A model generated the notes under the pieces. The model was not told where the DNA came from and did no database searches. It worked only from the letters and a program-made list of their open reading frames with translations. A DNA stretch of 64,000 nucleotides, from assembly GCA_024684815.1 (NCBI GenBank), contig JAIKWL010000065.1:25550-89549 (forward strand). The letters run 5' to 3'. The position numbers and the translations under genes were made by a program. The stretch comes from Saccharofermentans sp. GTDB lineage: Bacteria; Bacillota; Clostridia; Saccharofermentanales; Saccharofermentanaceae. Shown piece after piece: positions 43,624 to 52,882 of this stretch (positions are counted from its first letter, which is position 1; each line of letters begins with the position of its first letter).

Positions 43624-45963
43624 TTACTTTCTCTCAGCAATGATCGTTGTTACTCTGTCCTGCAGGATCTTCAGGACCGCATCAAAGCTCTTCTGATCCA
43701 AAAGATATGGCGGTATTTCTTCTCTGATCACGACCAGTACAGCCGGATCAGCATTATCTGTTACAGACGCTGATAAAAGAACTTCTTTGTAAGAATCAGC
43801 AACATTCCCGTCAAGTTTCTGCAGCGGATTAACTTTATTATAATTCTCCAGTGCTATTTGAGCTGTGGAATCAAATGCTGCCGTACTCATAGGATTACTG
43901 TAATCCCTGGCAACCAGATCCTGTATGTCACTGCTCATACAGGTCTTTATGAATTTCCATGCTCCGTCAGCTACTGCAGAAGGAGCAGCTGATGAGATCC
44001 CTACAGAAGTGTCAATAGATATTACCGGTCCGCGCCCGTCTATCGACGGATATCCCATAAGTGTCAGACTTGAAGAGTTGTAACCGTTAACAAAAAGGAA
44101 ATCCCCAAAACTGTTATACCAACCGGTACCGTCACTTTCGTTCTCATCATAGAAACTGTCAACGACATTGTCTTTTACATAATCACATAGAGTTCTGAAT
44201 GATTCATTATCGAAGTTAACTGTCTTACCGTCTATGCAGGTATCATTCATATATGAATAAAGAGTACAGAGAACACCGAGCTGAGTTTCGTTCATCGGAT
44301 CTTTGCCGTTGCACACCTCATCAACGAATTCAATATACTGATCAAAAGTAAAGCCGGTCTGTCCTTCACTTACATTTGATTTTTTTGTTTGTATGCCTGA
44401 TACCGTAAAGCTCACCGGCATATAGAAAAGCTTGTCATCAATCTTCGCCGCATCTATGACATTTGAAAAATAATCAGCTTCATTTATTCCGTTTTTGCCT
44501 TTGATATAGCTGTTCAGATCCACAAGATATTCTTCAGACTGGATTTGACTGAAAGCAGCAGCATTGAGAACAATATCAGGCCCATTACCCGATATCATGT
44601 CCGAAGCAAGCTTATCACCAAGTTCGGAAGTACCGCTGTAATTGATCCCCATCTGATCATCGTGACTCTCGGCATTACTGAAATCATAGAAATCAGCTAC
44701 ATTAAGTTTATTTTCCAGTTGTACATAGTATTCTCCGCAAGTCTCGTTAAAAACTCTTACAGCTTCACATAACGGATATGACATTTCAAACGTGCCTGCT
44801 ATGGCAGCTGTAATGATGATCTTACCGGCATTAGGATTAGTATCGGATCTCTCAATAACTTCGATCACGGGAGTTTGTCCGCTGCCCTGATACATGGAAA
44901 CAGAATCTTCGTGCCGCGCCATATCAGCAAATACATATCTTGAATCTTCAATGGAAACAAGCTTCATTCTTCCTGCCGTGTATCTGTTGATATTACAGTT
45001 GTTATAAGAGAGAACTTCCTCCAATGTCTTTGTTTCAAAGTTAATGCATTTTACGCCGTTTTGATCTGAAATATAGTTCTTACCATCAAAGGAAGATATC
45101 CGTGTAGAATAATTAACCGTATTAAGCCATGAGTATTCCGCATCCTTATTTGCTGCTTCACCGGTCTCAAGATCCAACGAGACAAATGTCACGTCGTTTG
45201 ACAGACAGACAAGAAGTATCTCTTTTTCTGAAACAGTAATGAATCCGGAAATATATGCAATATTTGATAAAGCCGGATCAACAGAAAGATCGACTATCCT
45301 GCTGTTGCCGCCGTTACAGATCATAAATGCGTACGAGCTTCTCTTGGAGTAACGTGACACCACGTAATCGCCGACAGACCAGGTTCCTTCTATGATCATA
45401 TCACCATTCTGAACCGAATCGTCTGAGCTGCCGGTTATTTCCTTTAACTCGCCAAGAGTTCCTGTCGCAGGATCTGCACAAGCCAGATAGCATTTTTCCT
45501 TTCCGTTATCTGCTTCAAGTATCTTAAGATATACACCATCAGAACCCACAAAAACATCTTCGATATGTTTATGCTCATCAACGGAAAATGACTTACTTAT
45601 ATCAAAAGAATTGATCAGCTCTCCTTTTAGATCATAGTAATCGATGTTAGTGAAATTGTAGTCTTCGAAATTGTCTTTTTCCCAATCAAAGTCATCCGGT
45701 AATACATAAGACCCCACGGCTTTTATTACGATACCGTCTTTACAGGCTCCCAGTATCTCACTGTCGCAATAACTTGTCTTCTGACCTTTGTACTTATCGG
45801 CGAGCTCAGTCGAAGTGGAATTATACCAAACAGAATCCTTGGTTACTTTACTGACCTCTCCATGATCATTGCTTTTGCATCCGGTAAAAGATGCAGTCTC
45901 AGAAAGGATCAGCAGGCCTGAAACAATAACACTGACGATCCTGTTTATCCTGCTTCTTTTCAT
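43624..45963 (-). CDS. Solute-binding-like lipoprotein, paralogue of the M56 ectodomain
   Basis: 779 residues with a lipoprotein signal (SETASFTGC, Cys at about residue 29). The first half is beta-rich (about 40-370); the second is an extracellular family 1 solute-binding-like module (AVRVFNETCGEYYV, GNGPDIVLNAA, TGFTFDQYIEFVDEV, GAWKFIKTCMSSDIQ). Order and local motifs match residues 360-1076 of the M56 fusion at 20810, including the end LVVIREEIPPYLLDQKSFD versus LVIMNEEMPAYYSGQKSLD. No permease genes are adjacent, so transport is not obvious; a sensing role is possible. Confidence 0.8.
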   Translation of the reverse strand: MKRSRINRIVSVIVSGLLILSETASFTGCKSNDHGEVSKVTKDSVWYNSTSTELADKYKGQKTSYCDSEILGACKDGIVIKAVGSYVLPDDFDWEKDNFEDYNFTNIDYYDLKGELINSFDISKSFSVDEHKHIEDVFVGSDGVYLKILEADNGKEKCYLACADPATGTLGELKEITGSSDDSVQNGDMIIEGTWSVGDYVVSRYSKRSSYAFMICNGGNSRIVDLSVDPALSNIAYISGFITVSEKEILLVCLSNDVTFVSLDLETGEAANKDAEYSWLNTVNYSTRISSFDGKNYISDQNGVKCINFETKTLEEVLSYNNCNINRYTAGRMKLVSIEDSRYVFADMARHEDSVSMYQGSGQTPVIEVIERSDTNPNAGKIIITAAIAGTFEMSYPLCEAVRVFNETCGEYYVQLENKLNVADFYDFSNAESHDDQMGINYSGTSELGDKLASDMISGNGPDIVLNAAAFSQIQSEEYLVDLNSYIKGKNGINEADYFSNVIDAAKIDDKLFYMPVSFTVSGIQTKKSNVSEGQTGFTFDQYIEFVDEVCNGKDPMNETQLGVLCTLYSYMNDTCIDGKTVNFDNESFRTLCDYVKDNVVDSFYDENESDGTGWYNSFGDFLFVNGYNSSSLTLMGYPSIDGRGPVISIDTSVGISSAAPSAVADGAWKFIKTCMSSDIQDLVARDYSNPMSTAAFDSTAQIALENYNKVNPLQKLDGNVADSYKEVLLSASVTDNADPAVLVVIREEIPPYLLDQKSFDAVLKILQDRVTTIIAERK

Positions 45964-46165
45964 ACAAATTACCTCTCAATCAGATATTTAATCCAGGGTA
46001 ACCGAACGAAACACAAGCTATGTTTTCTTCATAGATCTCGCTATTTCCCGTATATTATTGTCCCCATAAACATGACAGAATAATACACAAAATAAAGCAG
46101 TACTGCAATGGTCACATAACCATAATCAACACAAGGATATTAAAGTTAAGGAACTGACAAAGTTT

Positions 46166-46510
46166 CTATCCCTGATAAATTTTATTCGATTCAATTTCCA
46201 TGTATTCCGATGTTCCTACTGTGACATTCCAAAGCGCCTGATAAGTAGAAGAAAAGATGAATCTGTACATAAGGCCATCGTCACCCAGATAGTATAAAGC
46301 ATCACCCTGGACCGGATTATCTTTTTCGAATGCCGCTATTCCGAATTTATCGATCAGTTTAGCTTTTGACATCCTGAAATAGATTCCGTTTAACTCAAAG
46401 GCAGTTTTGTTATCTTCCTGCATTTTTACAGCTACAATAAGATCATCATCTTTTACATAATCGAAACGAGCATAATCATCATTATCTATACACACGTAGA
46501 AATACGGCAT
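46166..46510 (-). CDS. Hypothetical protein, possibly the 3' part of a frameshifted gene
   Basis: 114 residues from ATG 46510, acidic and rich in aromatic residues (PYFYVCIDNDDYARFDYVKD). There is no clear ribosome binding site. The same frame is open upstream without a start codon back to about 46558 and reads as plausible protein (KFWYASDSKDGNE), beginning where the membrane protein 46549 stops in another frame. Either the two were one gene, or translation is coupled. Confidence 0.5.
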   Translation of the reverse strand: MPYFYVCIDNDDYARFDYVKDDDLIVAVKMQEDNKTAFELNGIYFRMSKAKLIDKFGIAAFEKDNPVQGDALYYLGDDGLMYRFIFSSTYQALWNVTVGTSEYMEIESNKIYQG

Positions 46511-46548
46511 CTCATTCCCGTCTTTTGAATCACTGGCATACCAGAACT

Positions 46549-46791
46549 TTATTTCCTTGCCACGCCTTCAAATGCCGGAACCATAGCATTAATCAGCATC
46601 CCAAAGGCACCGTATACAATTCCGATAAACGCGATCAGACTAAGCAGACTGCCGCAGATTATTCCTGCAATACTTTTCTTTTTTCCTTTTGCCGTTCTTA
46701 TTATCGATACAATAAACAATACTATTGCCGCAACCAATATAATTGCGCTGACTGTCACTTCAATTAATAATGCTGTATCCTTCATGATCAT
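46549..46791 (-). CDS. Small two-helix membrane protein (80 aa)
   Basis: Two hydrophobic helices (about residues 8-32 and 40-72) separated by a basic loop RTAKGKKKS. It ends GVARK just where the next reading frame takes over. The Gly-rich second helix with short polar ends is typical of DUF4190-type small membrane domains. See the frameshift note for 46166. Confidence 0.6.
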   Translation of the reverse strand: MIMKDTALLIEVTVSAIILVAAIVLFIVSIIRTAKGKKKSIAGIICGSLLSLIAFIGIVYGAFGMLINAMVPAFEGVARK

Positions 46792-46827
46792 TTACCCCAC
46801 ACAACAATTATTTCACAAAACCTGTCA

Positions 46828-47352
46828 TCAATAATCAGGACCCGTTTTCTCTGAGATAATATCAAAACGGCAGGAACCGTCAGGATATACAAGAACAAAA
46901 TAATAGCACTCTATATCGTCATCATAACCGCTGTCTTCAAGCGGCAGCAGATCTTCAGAAACCTGATAACGCATTACCGGTTTGTTTTTTATGTCAGCAG
47001 CTTCTTCTGCTTCTCCCTGACCTAAAGCATTTGTAACCGCATAAGAAAACCCATCGGGAAGTGATTCTATCAGCTTCTCTTCATTCCTGTATTTGCGGCT
47101 TTCTAAAGACTTGTAATTATGTATTCCTTTAAATTCAACGATACTCATTCTGTCAACGCATGAAGCATAGGACGGAAGCTGAGCAGCTCTGCAGTAATAA
47201 TCTTTACTGATCTCGTCAGCCGTATGTATATATCTGACGATACAAACGAAAATATATATTCCTAATGCAGAAAACACAATACCAAAGGCTAAAGCGATCG
47301 TAAAACAGCCGGATCTTGTAAAGCCTTTCTGTCTGTTATATTCCCCATTCAT
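46828..47352 (-). CDS. Membrane-anchored protein of unknown function (174 aa)
   Basis: ATG 47352 is preferred over 47418 because AAGGGGGAA lies 8 bases upstream. A basic N-terminus (YNRQKGFTRSG) precedes one membrane helix (about residues 15-42); the remaining 130 residues are extracytoplasmic, with KSLESRKYRNEEKLIESL and a C-terminal beta-rich segment (YYFVLVYPDGSCRFDIIS). I do not recognise it. Paired operator-like boxes upstream match those of the DUF2975 operon. Confidence 0.6.
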   Translation of the reverse strand: MNGEYNRQKGFTRSGCFTIALAFGIVFSALGIYIFVCIVRYIHTADEISKDYYCRAAQLPSYASCVDRMSIVEFKGIHNYKSLESRKYRNEEKLIESLPDGFSYAVTNALGQGEAEEAADIKNKPVMRYQVSEDLLPLEDSGYDDDIECYYFVLVYPDGSCRFDIISEKTGPDY

Positions 47353-47426
47353 GTCTATTTCCCCCTTCGCAATTATCCCTTCTGATGTGATATTACCATA
47401 TGCAATATTGATTTGCAATCATTTTT

Positions 47427-47462
47427 TATTGTTATTCGATATTTTTATATTGGTTTTCGAGA
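47427..47462. promoter_or_regulatory. Paired 15-bp boxes, second occurrence
   Basis: TATTGTTATTCGATA (47427-47441) and TATTGGTTTTCGAGA (47448-47462) start 21 bases apart, the same sequence type and spacing as at 37423-37458. They lie between divergent genes (47352 minus and 47534 plus) and could serve either. Confidence 0.55.
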
Positions 47463-47533
47463 ATTATCAATTGCCAACTTTTTTACTGCCAATCTGTTAT
47501 AGTTGAATTGCAGATCATATACCGGGAGATACT

Positions 47534-48388
47534 ATGAAAAGATTACTTGGAAAAACCGCGATAGTAACAGGCGCCAACTCAGGTATGGGCATGGCTACGG
47601 CACGTTCACTGCTTGATGAGGGTGCTACCGTCGTAATGCTCTGCAGAAGTGAGAAACGCGGAAAGGAAGCATACAAAAAACTCTTATCTGACGGCAACAG
47701 CAGAACATATCTTATTCTCGCGGATCTCGGAGATTACGAATCCATCAGGCAATTTGTTCAGCAATTTAAATCGATGTTTCAAAGGCTCGACATCCTTGTA
47801 AACAATGCCGGCTTCATTTCACTGGACAGACAGGAAACCCAAGAAGGTCTGGAACGTCAGTTCGGTATCAATCACATAGGACATTTTCTTCTTACCACTT
47901 CCCTTCTTGATGTTATGGGTAACGGTTCACGCATAGTTAACGTCGCTTCAGGCGCGCATAAGACAGGCAAGATACATTTTGATGATATTAATCTTCATAA
48001 AGGCTTCAATGTAATCAAAGCATATTCGCAGAGCAAACTTGCAAATGTGCTTTTCACCCGTGAACTCGCAAGACGCGTTGCTGACAGAGGAATAACTGTC
48101 AATTGCTGTCATCCCGGTGCCGTCGCGACCAATATCGGGATCGACCGCGAGACCGGGTTCGGCAAGACCGTTACGGGCCTTCTTAAACCTTTTTTCCAGA
48201 CACCTGAAGAAGGTGCAAGAACTGCCATTTTCCTTGCAACAGATGAATCCGTAAAAGACATCACAGGTGAGTACTTCTATAAGTGTAAGATAGCAAAGTC
48301 CTCAAAACGCTCGAAAGATATGGAGTTAGCAAAAAAGCTCTTTGAATTCAGCGAAGAACTGGTATCCCGGCCAACACGATCCGCATGA
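47534..48388 (+). CDS. SDR oxidoreductase, retinol-dehydrogenase-like
   Basis: 284 residues. Motifs: TGANSGMGMATARSL cofactor loop, DIDLxS-like ILADLGDYESIRQF, NNAGFISL, Ser in NVASGAHK, catalytic YSQSK, and CCHPGAVATNIG. The extended C-terminus and the CR-motif after the glycine loop match the retinol dehydrogenase/WW-domain-oxidoreductase-like SDRs rather than FabG. The biological substrate in bacteria is unknown. GGGAG lies 6 bases before the ATG. Confidence 0.82.
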   Translation: MKRLLGKTAIVTGANSGMGMATARSLLDEGATVVMLCRSEKRGKEAYKKLLSDGNSRTYLILADLGDYESIRQFVQQFKSMFQRLDILVNNAGFISLDRQETQEGLERQFGINHIGHFLLTTSLLDVMGNGSRIVNVASGAHKTGKIHFDDINLHKGFNVIKAYSQSKLANVLFTRELARRVADRGITVNCCHPGAVATNIGIDRETGFGKTVTGLLKPFFQTPEEGARTAIFLATDESVKDITGEYFYKCKIAKSSKRSKDMELAKKLFEFSEELVSRPTRSA

Positions 48389-48397
48389 GGAAGCACT

Positions 48398-48754
48398 TTA
48401 CTTTTGCTTTCCTCCGATACCCCAGTTTTCCAGAGGTGGCTCGTTAATAACGATAAATACATTTGAAGGATCTATCGAAAGACTGGTATTCAGTTTGTTC
48501 GTTATACTTTCGATCAATGTCATTTTCTGTTCCTTGGATCTTCCGGGAAAAAGCGTTAACTCAATGATCATGAAATCATCCGTCTTAAATGAGGGAAATT
48601 CAAAATCAGATCTGTCAAACTCAGCAATACGCTGGAACCTGTCCCAATCCTCAATTCCGATCGAATCTATAAGTCCCAGGTGAATACAATCAAGCACTGT
48701 CTTCTTATATTCCGGTGACTTTCCTTTCAACATAGCTACTTCAACTAATGGCAT
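48398..48754 (-). CDS. Tautomerase family protein
   Basis: 118 residues starting MPLVEVAMLKGKSPEYKK; Pro2 is the catalytic base of the tautomerase superfamily. The repeat-like second half (MIIELTLFPGRSKEQKMTLIE) gives the fused double beta-alpha-beta form (Tautomerase_2 type). Substrate is unknown. It is convergent with the SDR and lies downstream of the hydrolase lipoprotein gene. Confidence 0.8.
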   Translation of the reverse strand: MPLVEVAMLKGKSPEYKKTVLDCIHLGLIDSIGIEDWDRFQRIAEFDRSDFEFPSFKTDDFMIIELTLFPGRSKEQKMTLIESITNKLNTSLSIDPSNVFIVINEPPLENWGIGGKQK

Positions 48755-48787
48755 TTTGAAACCCCGTTAAATGTAGATTATTAAGAC

Positions 48788-49657
48788 TTACCACTCATTA
48801 ATGATCTCAGATGCTTTTTCAGACATCGCACTTCCAAACTCACCGCTCATTTGATGATCTGCACCATCTATGGTAATCAGTTTGGCATCAGGAAGTGTCT
48901 CGCCAGCTTTGTCATAGAAATGAGGAAAATCATTAAGATCAGGCCTTTCACCCGTACCTTTGATTATCAGAACAGGAATATTGCAGCCTGAAAGGAAAGA
49001 ATAGAAATCGTTCGGAAGCTTCTGATCGTTTTCAAATTTCATGGTCTCAGTATGCTGGAAACTCGGCTCGACAAGTATCATTCCCTTAACCTTATCCTGC
49101 CTTAATATACCTGCATATATCGTTGCAAGTCCGCCCATGCTGTGCCCGAAAAGATATAAGCCTGACTGATCTATTTCCTGAAAGGACTTTAGTTCATCCA
49201 TCACAGCAAAGATATCCAGCATCTGATCATAAACAAAATCCCCCAGATAATCAGGTTCTTTATAAGGCATGGGAACCTTGTTATTTGTCGGACTGATCTC
49301 TACTACGGCATATCCGTTATCAACAAAGTTCTTTGTCTTTCCGGAATAGATACCTAAAGTCGCGTATAAGCCTCCGGTGACGATTATCGTTTTAAACGGT
49401 CCGTCGCCTTCAGGAAGCGTGATCTTTGATCTGATGAGATTTCCGTCACGGTAGAAGTTCACCTTTTTTGTCAGGCCTTTGTCTTCCTCTATCTCAGGAT
49501 CCGAAACAGCGTAATCGGTCTTCACTTCGAAAGGAACCGTTGTGGATTCCGTTATCTCCGTTGTAATAACAGCATCTGAAGTCTGAACTGCAGCATTGCT
49601 GCACGATGTGAGCATGACTGCAAATATAATGATCGATACAAAGGCTTTAGTTTTCAT
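48788..49657 (-). CDS. Alpha/beta-hydrolase lipoprotein, paralogue of the M56 ectodomain
   Basis: 289 residues from ATG 49657 (GGAG 8 bases upstream; the earlier ATG 49669 has none). Lipoprotein signal with lipobox LTSC. The hydrolase shows DGPFKTIIVTGGLYAT oxyanion region, nucleophile Ser in FGHSMGG, MILVEPSFQHTE and a catalytic His in DGADHQMSG. Region by region it matches the ectodomain of the M56 protein at 38598 (GEGPFKTIV.CGSY, GHSVGG, MILVEPYMP), so the two share an origin. Substrate is unknown; perhaps esters on wall or plant polymers. Confidence 0.85.
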   Translation of the reverse strand: MKTKAFVSIIIFAVMLTSCSNAAVQTSDAVITTEITESTTVPFEVKTDYAVSDPEIEEDKGLTKKVNFYRDGNLIRSKITLPEGDGPFKTIIVTGGLYATLGIYSGKTKNFVDNGYAVVEISPTNNKVPMPYKEPDYLGDFVYDQMLDIFAVMDELKSFQEIDQSGLYLFGHSMGGLATIYAGILRQDKVKGMILVEPSFQHTETMKFENDQKLPNDFYSFLSGCNIPVLIIKGTGERPDLNDFPHFYDKAGETLPDAKLITIDGADHQMSGEFGSAMSEKASEIINEW

Positions 49658-49709
49658 GCTATTCTCCATCCCGTTAACGGCACTGACAATCAGTTAACGC
49701 TGATTGCTG

Positions 49710-49820
49710 TCAATCGTCACCATCAGGTATCTTGGGCAATACAGGATCACTGTCAGTGATTATATCCACACCCTCAAATCTTATTACTTCTACTTCAACA
49801 GATTCATATCTATCTTTCAT
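49710..49820 (-). CDS. 36-aa peptide after the adhesin gene
   Basis: ATG 49820 follows GAGGTG at 8 bases, 12 bases after the adhesin stop. The product reads MKDRYESVEVEVIRFEGVDI, then ITDSDPVLPKIPDGDD. The pattern (charged start, V-E-V-x-x-F-x-G-V-D-I-I-T) is one I associate with recurrent very short ORFs of gut Firmicutes of unknown function. It probably shares the adhesin transcript. Confidence 0.55.
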   Translation of the reverse strand: MKDRYESVEVEVIRFEGVDIITDSDPVLPKIPDGDD

Positions 49821-49832
49821 ATCTCAAACACC

Positions 49833-52800
49833 TCATTTAAACATTTCTGCATAGGCATATATTGCCGTTACAAGATCGCACAATTCTTCTGAACAGATAT
49901 CCGCGTATTTATCCTTCTGTCTCAAAACATTGCGGACATAGCTCATAGCACTGAGCTTAACCTGGTAGTTGTCACCGGCCTGATCAAAAACAACAGTATA
50001 CTGTGTCTCAAGATTGCCTGCACCAATACCTGTAATCTCAACATAGTATTCATTGAAACCGTCTGCTTTGCTTCCGGATAGAACAGGTGTAAGAGTGTTG
50101 TCTCCAACCCTGATAACATGATCCTGAACATCATCATTAACTGTAAAATACAGTCTGATCGCAGTCTTTGAATCAAGAACAAGCGAATAACCAGTAATCT
50201 TGATCGAACTGCTTGTATTAATCTTAACGACTTTAAATGCATCAAGAACATCAGCTGAAGGATTCGGGAGTTCATTAACATATCCGTCATCAGGAAGTCC
50301 TGTACCGTACTTCCACTTAGCCGCATATGCACAGTAAGTATAAGTTGCACGAACCGGCGCTTTATCAGTAATACCTTCATACTGCATAGCAGCGACAAGG
50401 TATCTGTTAACGCTATAGGTCTTGATTCCATTCTCATACTTAGAACCACTTGCGCTATAAAGCTCCATAGCCTCATCATTTGAATCAACTACTTTAATTG
50501 AAATATCATTATCGGCCTGCACAGCATTGACTTTATAGGTAAGTTTATACTCATCTCCATCTTTAGGTGCTGAGCTGAGCAAAACTGTCTGTTCGCCCTT
50601 AGGGCCGTTCATTACTGCCTTTGCCCCGGAAACAACTGCTGCCTCAGGAATATCAAGATAGAAGTTCAAGCCAAGCTCATCGCCTAAAGTAACATTAGTT
50701 CCGGTTACCACATTTCTTGTGCTTTCCAGTGTAACAGTCAGATTTATTCCGTCCGCAGATCCGGATTCATCCGAATAAAAATATAACAGAACATGATTTC
50801 CGCTTGTTGTAAAGTCTACGGGAACAGATTGAACACTTGAACCGGTAGAGGCACTGTCAACCCATACCTGTCCGAAACTGTTCGCAGAACCGGTATCACC
50901 ATCAAACGCCTCAAAATAATCAAGCATTTGTGACCATCTAAAAACTGAGACTCTGCCGGAAATATGCATTTTATATCCTTCCGGAGCTGTCAGGAGAAGA
51001 TATCCATCAGCATAATTGGAATAGCTTTTATTCTTTCCACCGTCATCATATACCTTGAAGATAGAGATGTCGGAAGGAATCGTTATCTCTTTTGTTCCGG
51101 TCACCGGCATTTCGATGTGGAGCAGATCCGTGATTTTCATAAAAGTAGCGGTTACCATAGATGCTGAATAACCCTGAGTAAATGAGAATTCATTAACAGA
51201 ATAATAAGGCTCTCCTCCAAACTCGGCCGAAAGAGCACTTTCGGGTGCAGGCATATCGATTATACCTTCACCATTAGATACAGAAATGCTTGTTAAGATA
51301 TAACCTTCGTCCGGTTTTACTGTCAGTGTGACAGTCTCTCCATTCACAGCACCGGTCTTATTGCTTGTTACTGTACCGTGAGCAATTGAAGAATCAATAA
51401 TAACAGGAACATTTGAATCACCAACGATCTTCATATTCGTTATAGTGACATTATCTGAAGGCATAGTAAATTCACCGTTACTGTTAACCGTTACAGTTGA
51501 TCCGTTCTGTCTTTTTACGGTATATTCAACATGACATCCGGAAGGAACATCGACCTTGCTCTCAAGCGTAACTGTCTCTCCACTGCCGGAATAATAGGAA
51601 CCATTATATTTGATGACGTTATTATCCGCATAACCGGTTATTCCGCTGACAGTATAAAATGTGGGAGTCCCGCTGAAAGTAACAAAACCCGAAAGATCAC
51701 CCGGTATTGTAATGGTTCTGGCACAGTTAGCACCAACGGCATCTTTATTGTAATATTTGTTTTGGTTTGTCTCATACCATCCAATTCCGACATTGAGCGA
51801 TTTACCATTAACTGTGCTATTCAGATAATAGTTCGAATTTGTTCCGGATGGTATATTTTTAATTCCTATTATTGCACTAACAGTTCGATTACAATTTACT
51901 GTAGCACCAAAAACAAGATTATCAAATGCATACACTGATTTGTAGCCATTAGTTCCAATTAATCCGCTATATTCAGAAGGATTGGCCGCAGTAGTTGAGA
52001 CAAAAGCAGAACTAATACAACCATTTAAATAAACCGACGGATTATTGTTAGATCCCAATACACCACCATGAGCCCCTGAATTTATGCTCACAGAACCGAT
52101 ATAAACATCATTACCAACAACACAATTTTCAATTGTTGAAGAATAATTTCCATAAGTTTCTCCTACTATACCACCAACACGGTCTTTCCCGATAATACGG
52201 GCATTTGAGACAACTAAGTTCCTTATTTCACCATGTGAGCCTATGCATCCAAATACTCCCTGATATATAGATTCACTATATATTCTTATGCCACTTATAG
52301 TATGTCCCTGGCCATCAAAAATCCCTACGAAATCGTTTTGCATATCTCCAATAGAGATATAGTTGTTTTCTGTACTGGATGTATCATTCCATGCGGATTC
52401 AGGATGAAAATCAATATCCGCAGTCAAAACAAATACTTTATTTTTACATCTGTGAGAGTCTGTCTCTGCTTCTCCTGTAGAATAAGTGCCGCTTCCATTT
52501 ACATAGACAGACAGGTCATTAAGATTATCAACGGAATTGATCTCATAAGCTTCGATCACACTGTTGTAATGAATACTTCCGATATCAGAAGGGCTCGCAT
52601 CACAGCTTTCTTCAGCAACTGTTTCCTCCACTTGGATATCGACGTAATCCCCGAACCCTTCCTGTAAATCTGTTCCGGTATCATCTGTTTCTGTATTCGT
52701 ATTTTCATCACTTTCTGATGTTTCTCCGGCATCATACTCATATTCCCCGACAATGCTACAAGGATTTCCCGGTTCTTCTCCGTCAGTCTCGTCAGCCATA

Positions 52801-52871
52801 ACCAGTGACGGCACAGAACCGGCGAACATGGTCATACTTAGCAACAGTGCAGCAATCTTCTTTCTTTTCAT
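49833..52871 (-). CDS. Large secreted adhesin-like protein with GLUG-type repeats
   Basis: 1012 residues. Signal peptide (KKIAALLLSMTMFAGSVPSLVMA), an acidic Thr/Glu-rich spacer (about 30-95), then a right-handed helix region with GLUG-like motifs (GIFDGQGHTISGIRI, VGGIVGETYG, GLIGTNGY; about 130-360). The middle contains repeat-type beta domains of the InlB-B/FMN-related kind (VTLTVKPDEGYILTSISV). The last 300 residues are a conserved-looking domain (TGTNVTLGDELGLNFYLDIP ... LVTAIYAYAEMFK) that I associate with clostridial surface proteins. There is no LPxTG or wall-binding repeat. The leader contains a terminator hairpin next to the ribosome binding site. Confidence 0.8.
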   Translation of the reverse strand: MKRKKIAALLLSMTMFAGSVPSLVMADETDGEEPGNPCSIVGEYEYDAGETSESDENTNTETDDTGTDLQEGFGDYVDIQVEETVAEESCDASPSDIGSIHYNSVIEAYEINSVDNLNDLSVYVNGSGTYSTGEAETDSHRCKNKVFVLTADIDFHPESAWNDTSSTENNYISIGDMQNDFVGIFDGQGHTISGIRIYSESIYQGVFGCIGSHGEIRNLVVSNARIIGKDRVGGIVGETYGNYSSTIENCVVGNDVYIGSVSINSGAHGGVLGSNNNPSVYLNGCISSAFVSTTAANPSEYSGLIGTNGYKSVYAFDNLVFGATVNCNRTVSAIIGIKNIPSGTNSNYYLNSTVNGKSLNVGIGWYETNQNKYYNKDAVGANCARTITIPGDLSGFVTFSGTPTFYTVSGITGYADNNVIKYNGSYYSGSGETVTLESKVDVPSGCHVEYTVKRQNGSTVTVNSNGEFTMPSDNVTITNMKIVGDSNVPVIIDSSIAHGTVTSNKTGAVNGETVTLTVKPDEGYILTSISVSNGEGIIDMPAPESALSAEFGGEPYYSVNEFSFTQGYSASMVTATFMKITDLLHIEMPVTGTKEITIPSDISIFKVYDDGGKNKSYSNYADGYLLLTAPEGYKMHISGRVSVFRWSQMLDYFEAFDGDTGSANSFGQVWVDSASTGSSVQSVPVDFTTSGNHVLLYFYSDESGSADGINLTVTLESTRNVVTGTNVTLGDELGLNFYLDIPEAAVVSGAKAVMNGPKGEQTVLLSSAPKDGDEYKLTYKVNAVQADNDISIKVVDSNDEAMELYSASGSKYENGIKTYSVNRYLVAAMQYEGITDKAPVRATYTYCAYAAKWKYGTGLPDDGYVNELPNPSADVLDAFKVVKINTSSSIKITGYSLVLDSKTAIRLYFTVNDDVQDHVIRVGDNTLTPVLSGSKADGFNEYYVEITGIGAGNLETQYTVVFDQAGDNYQVKLSAMSYVRNVLRQKDKYADICSEELCDLVTAIYAYAEMFK

Positions 52872-52882
52872 ACATACCTCCG

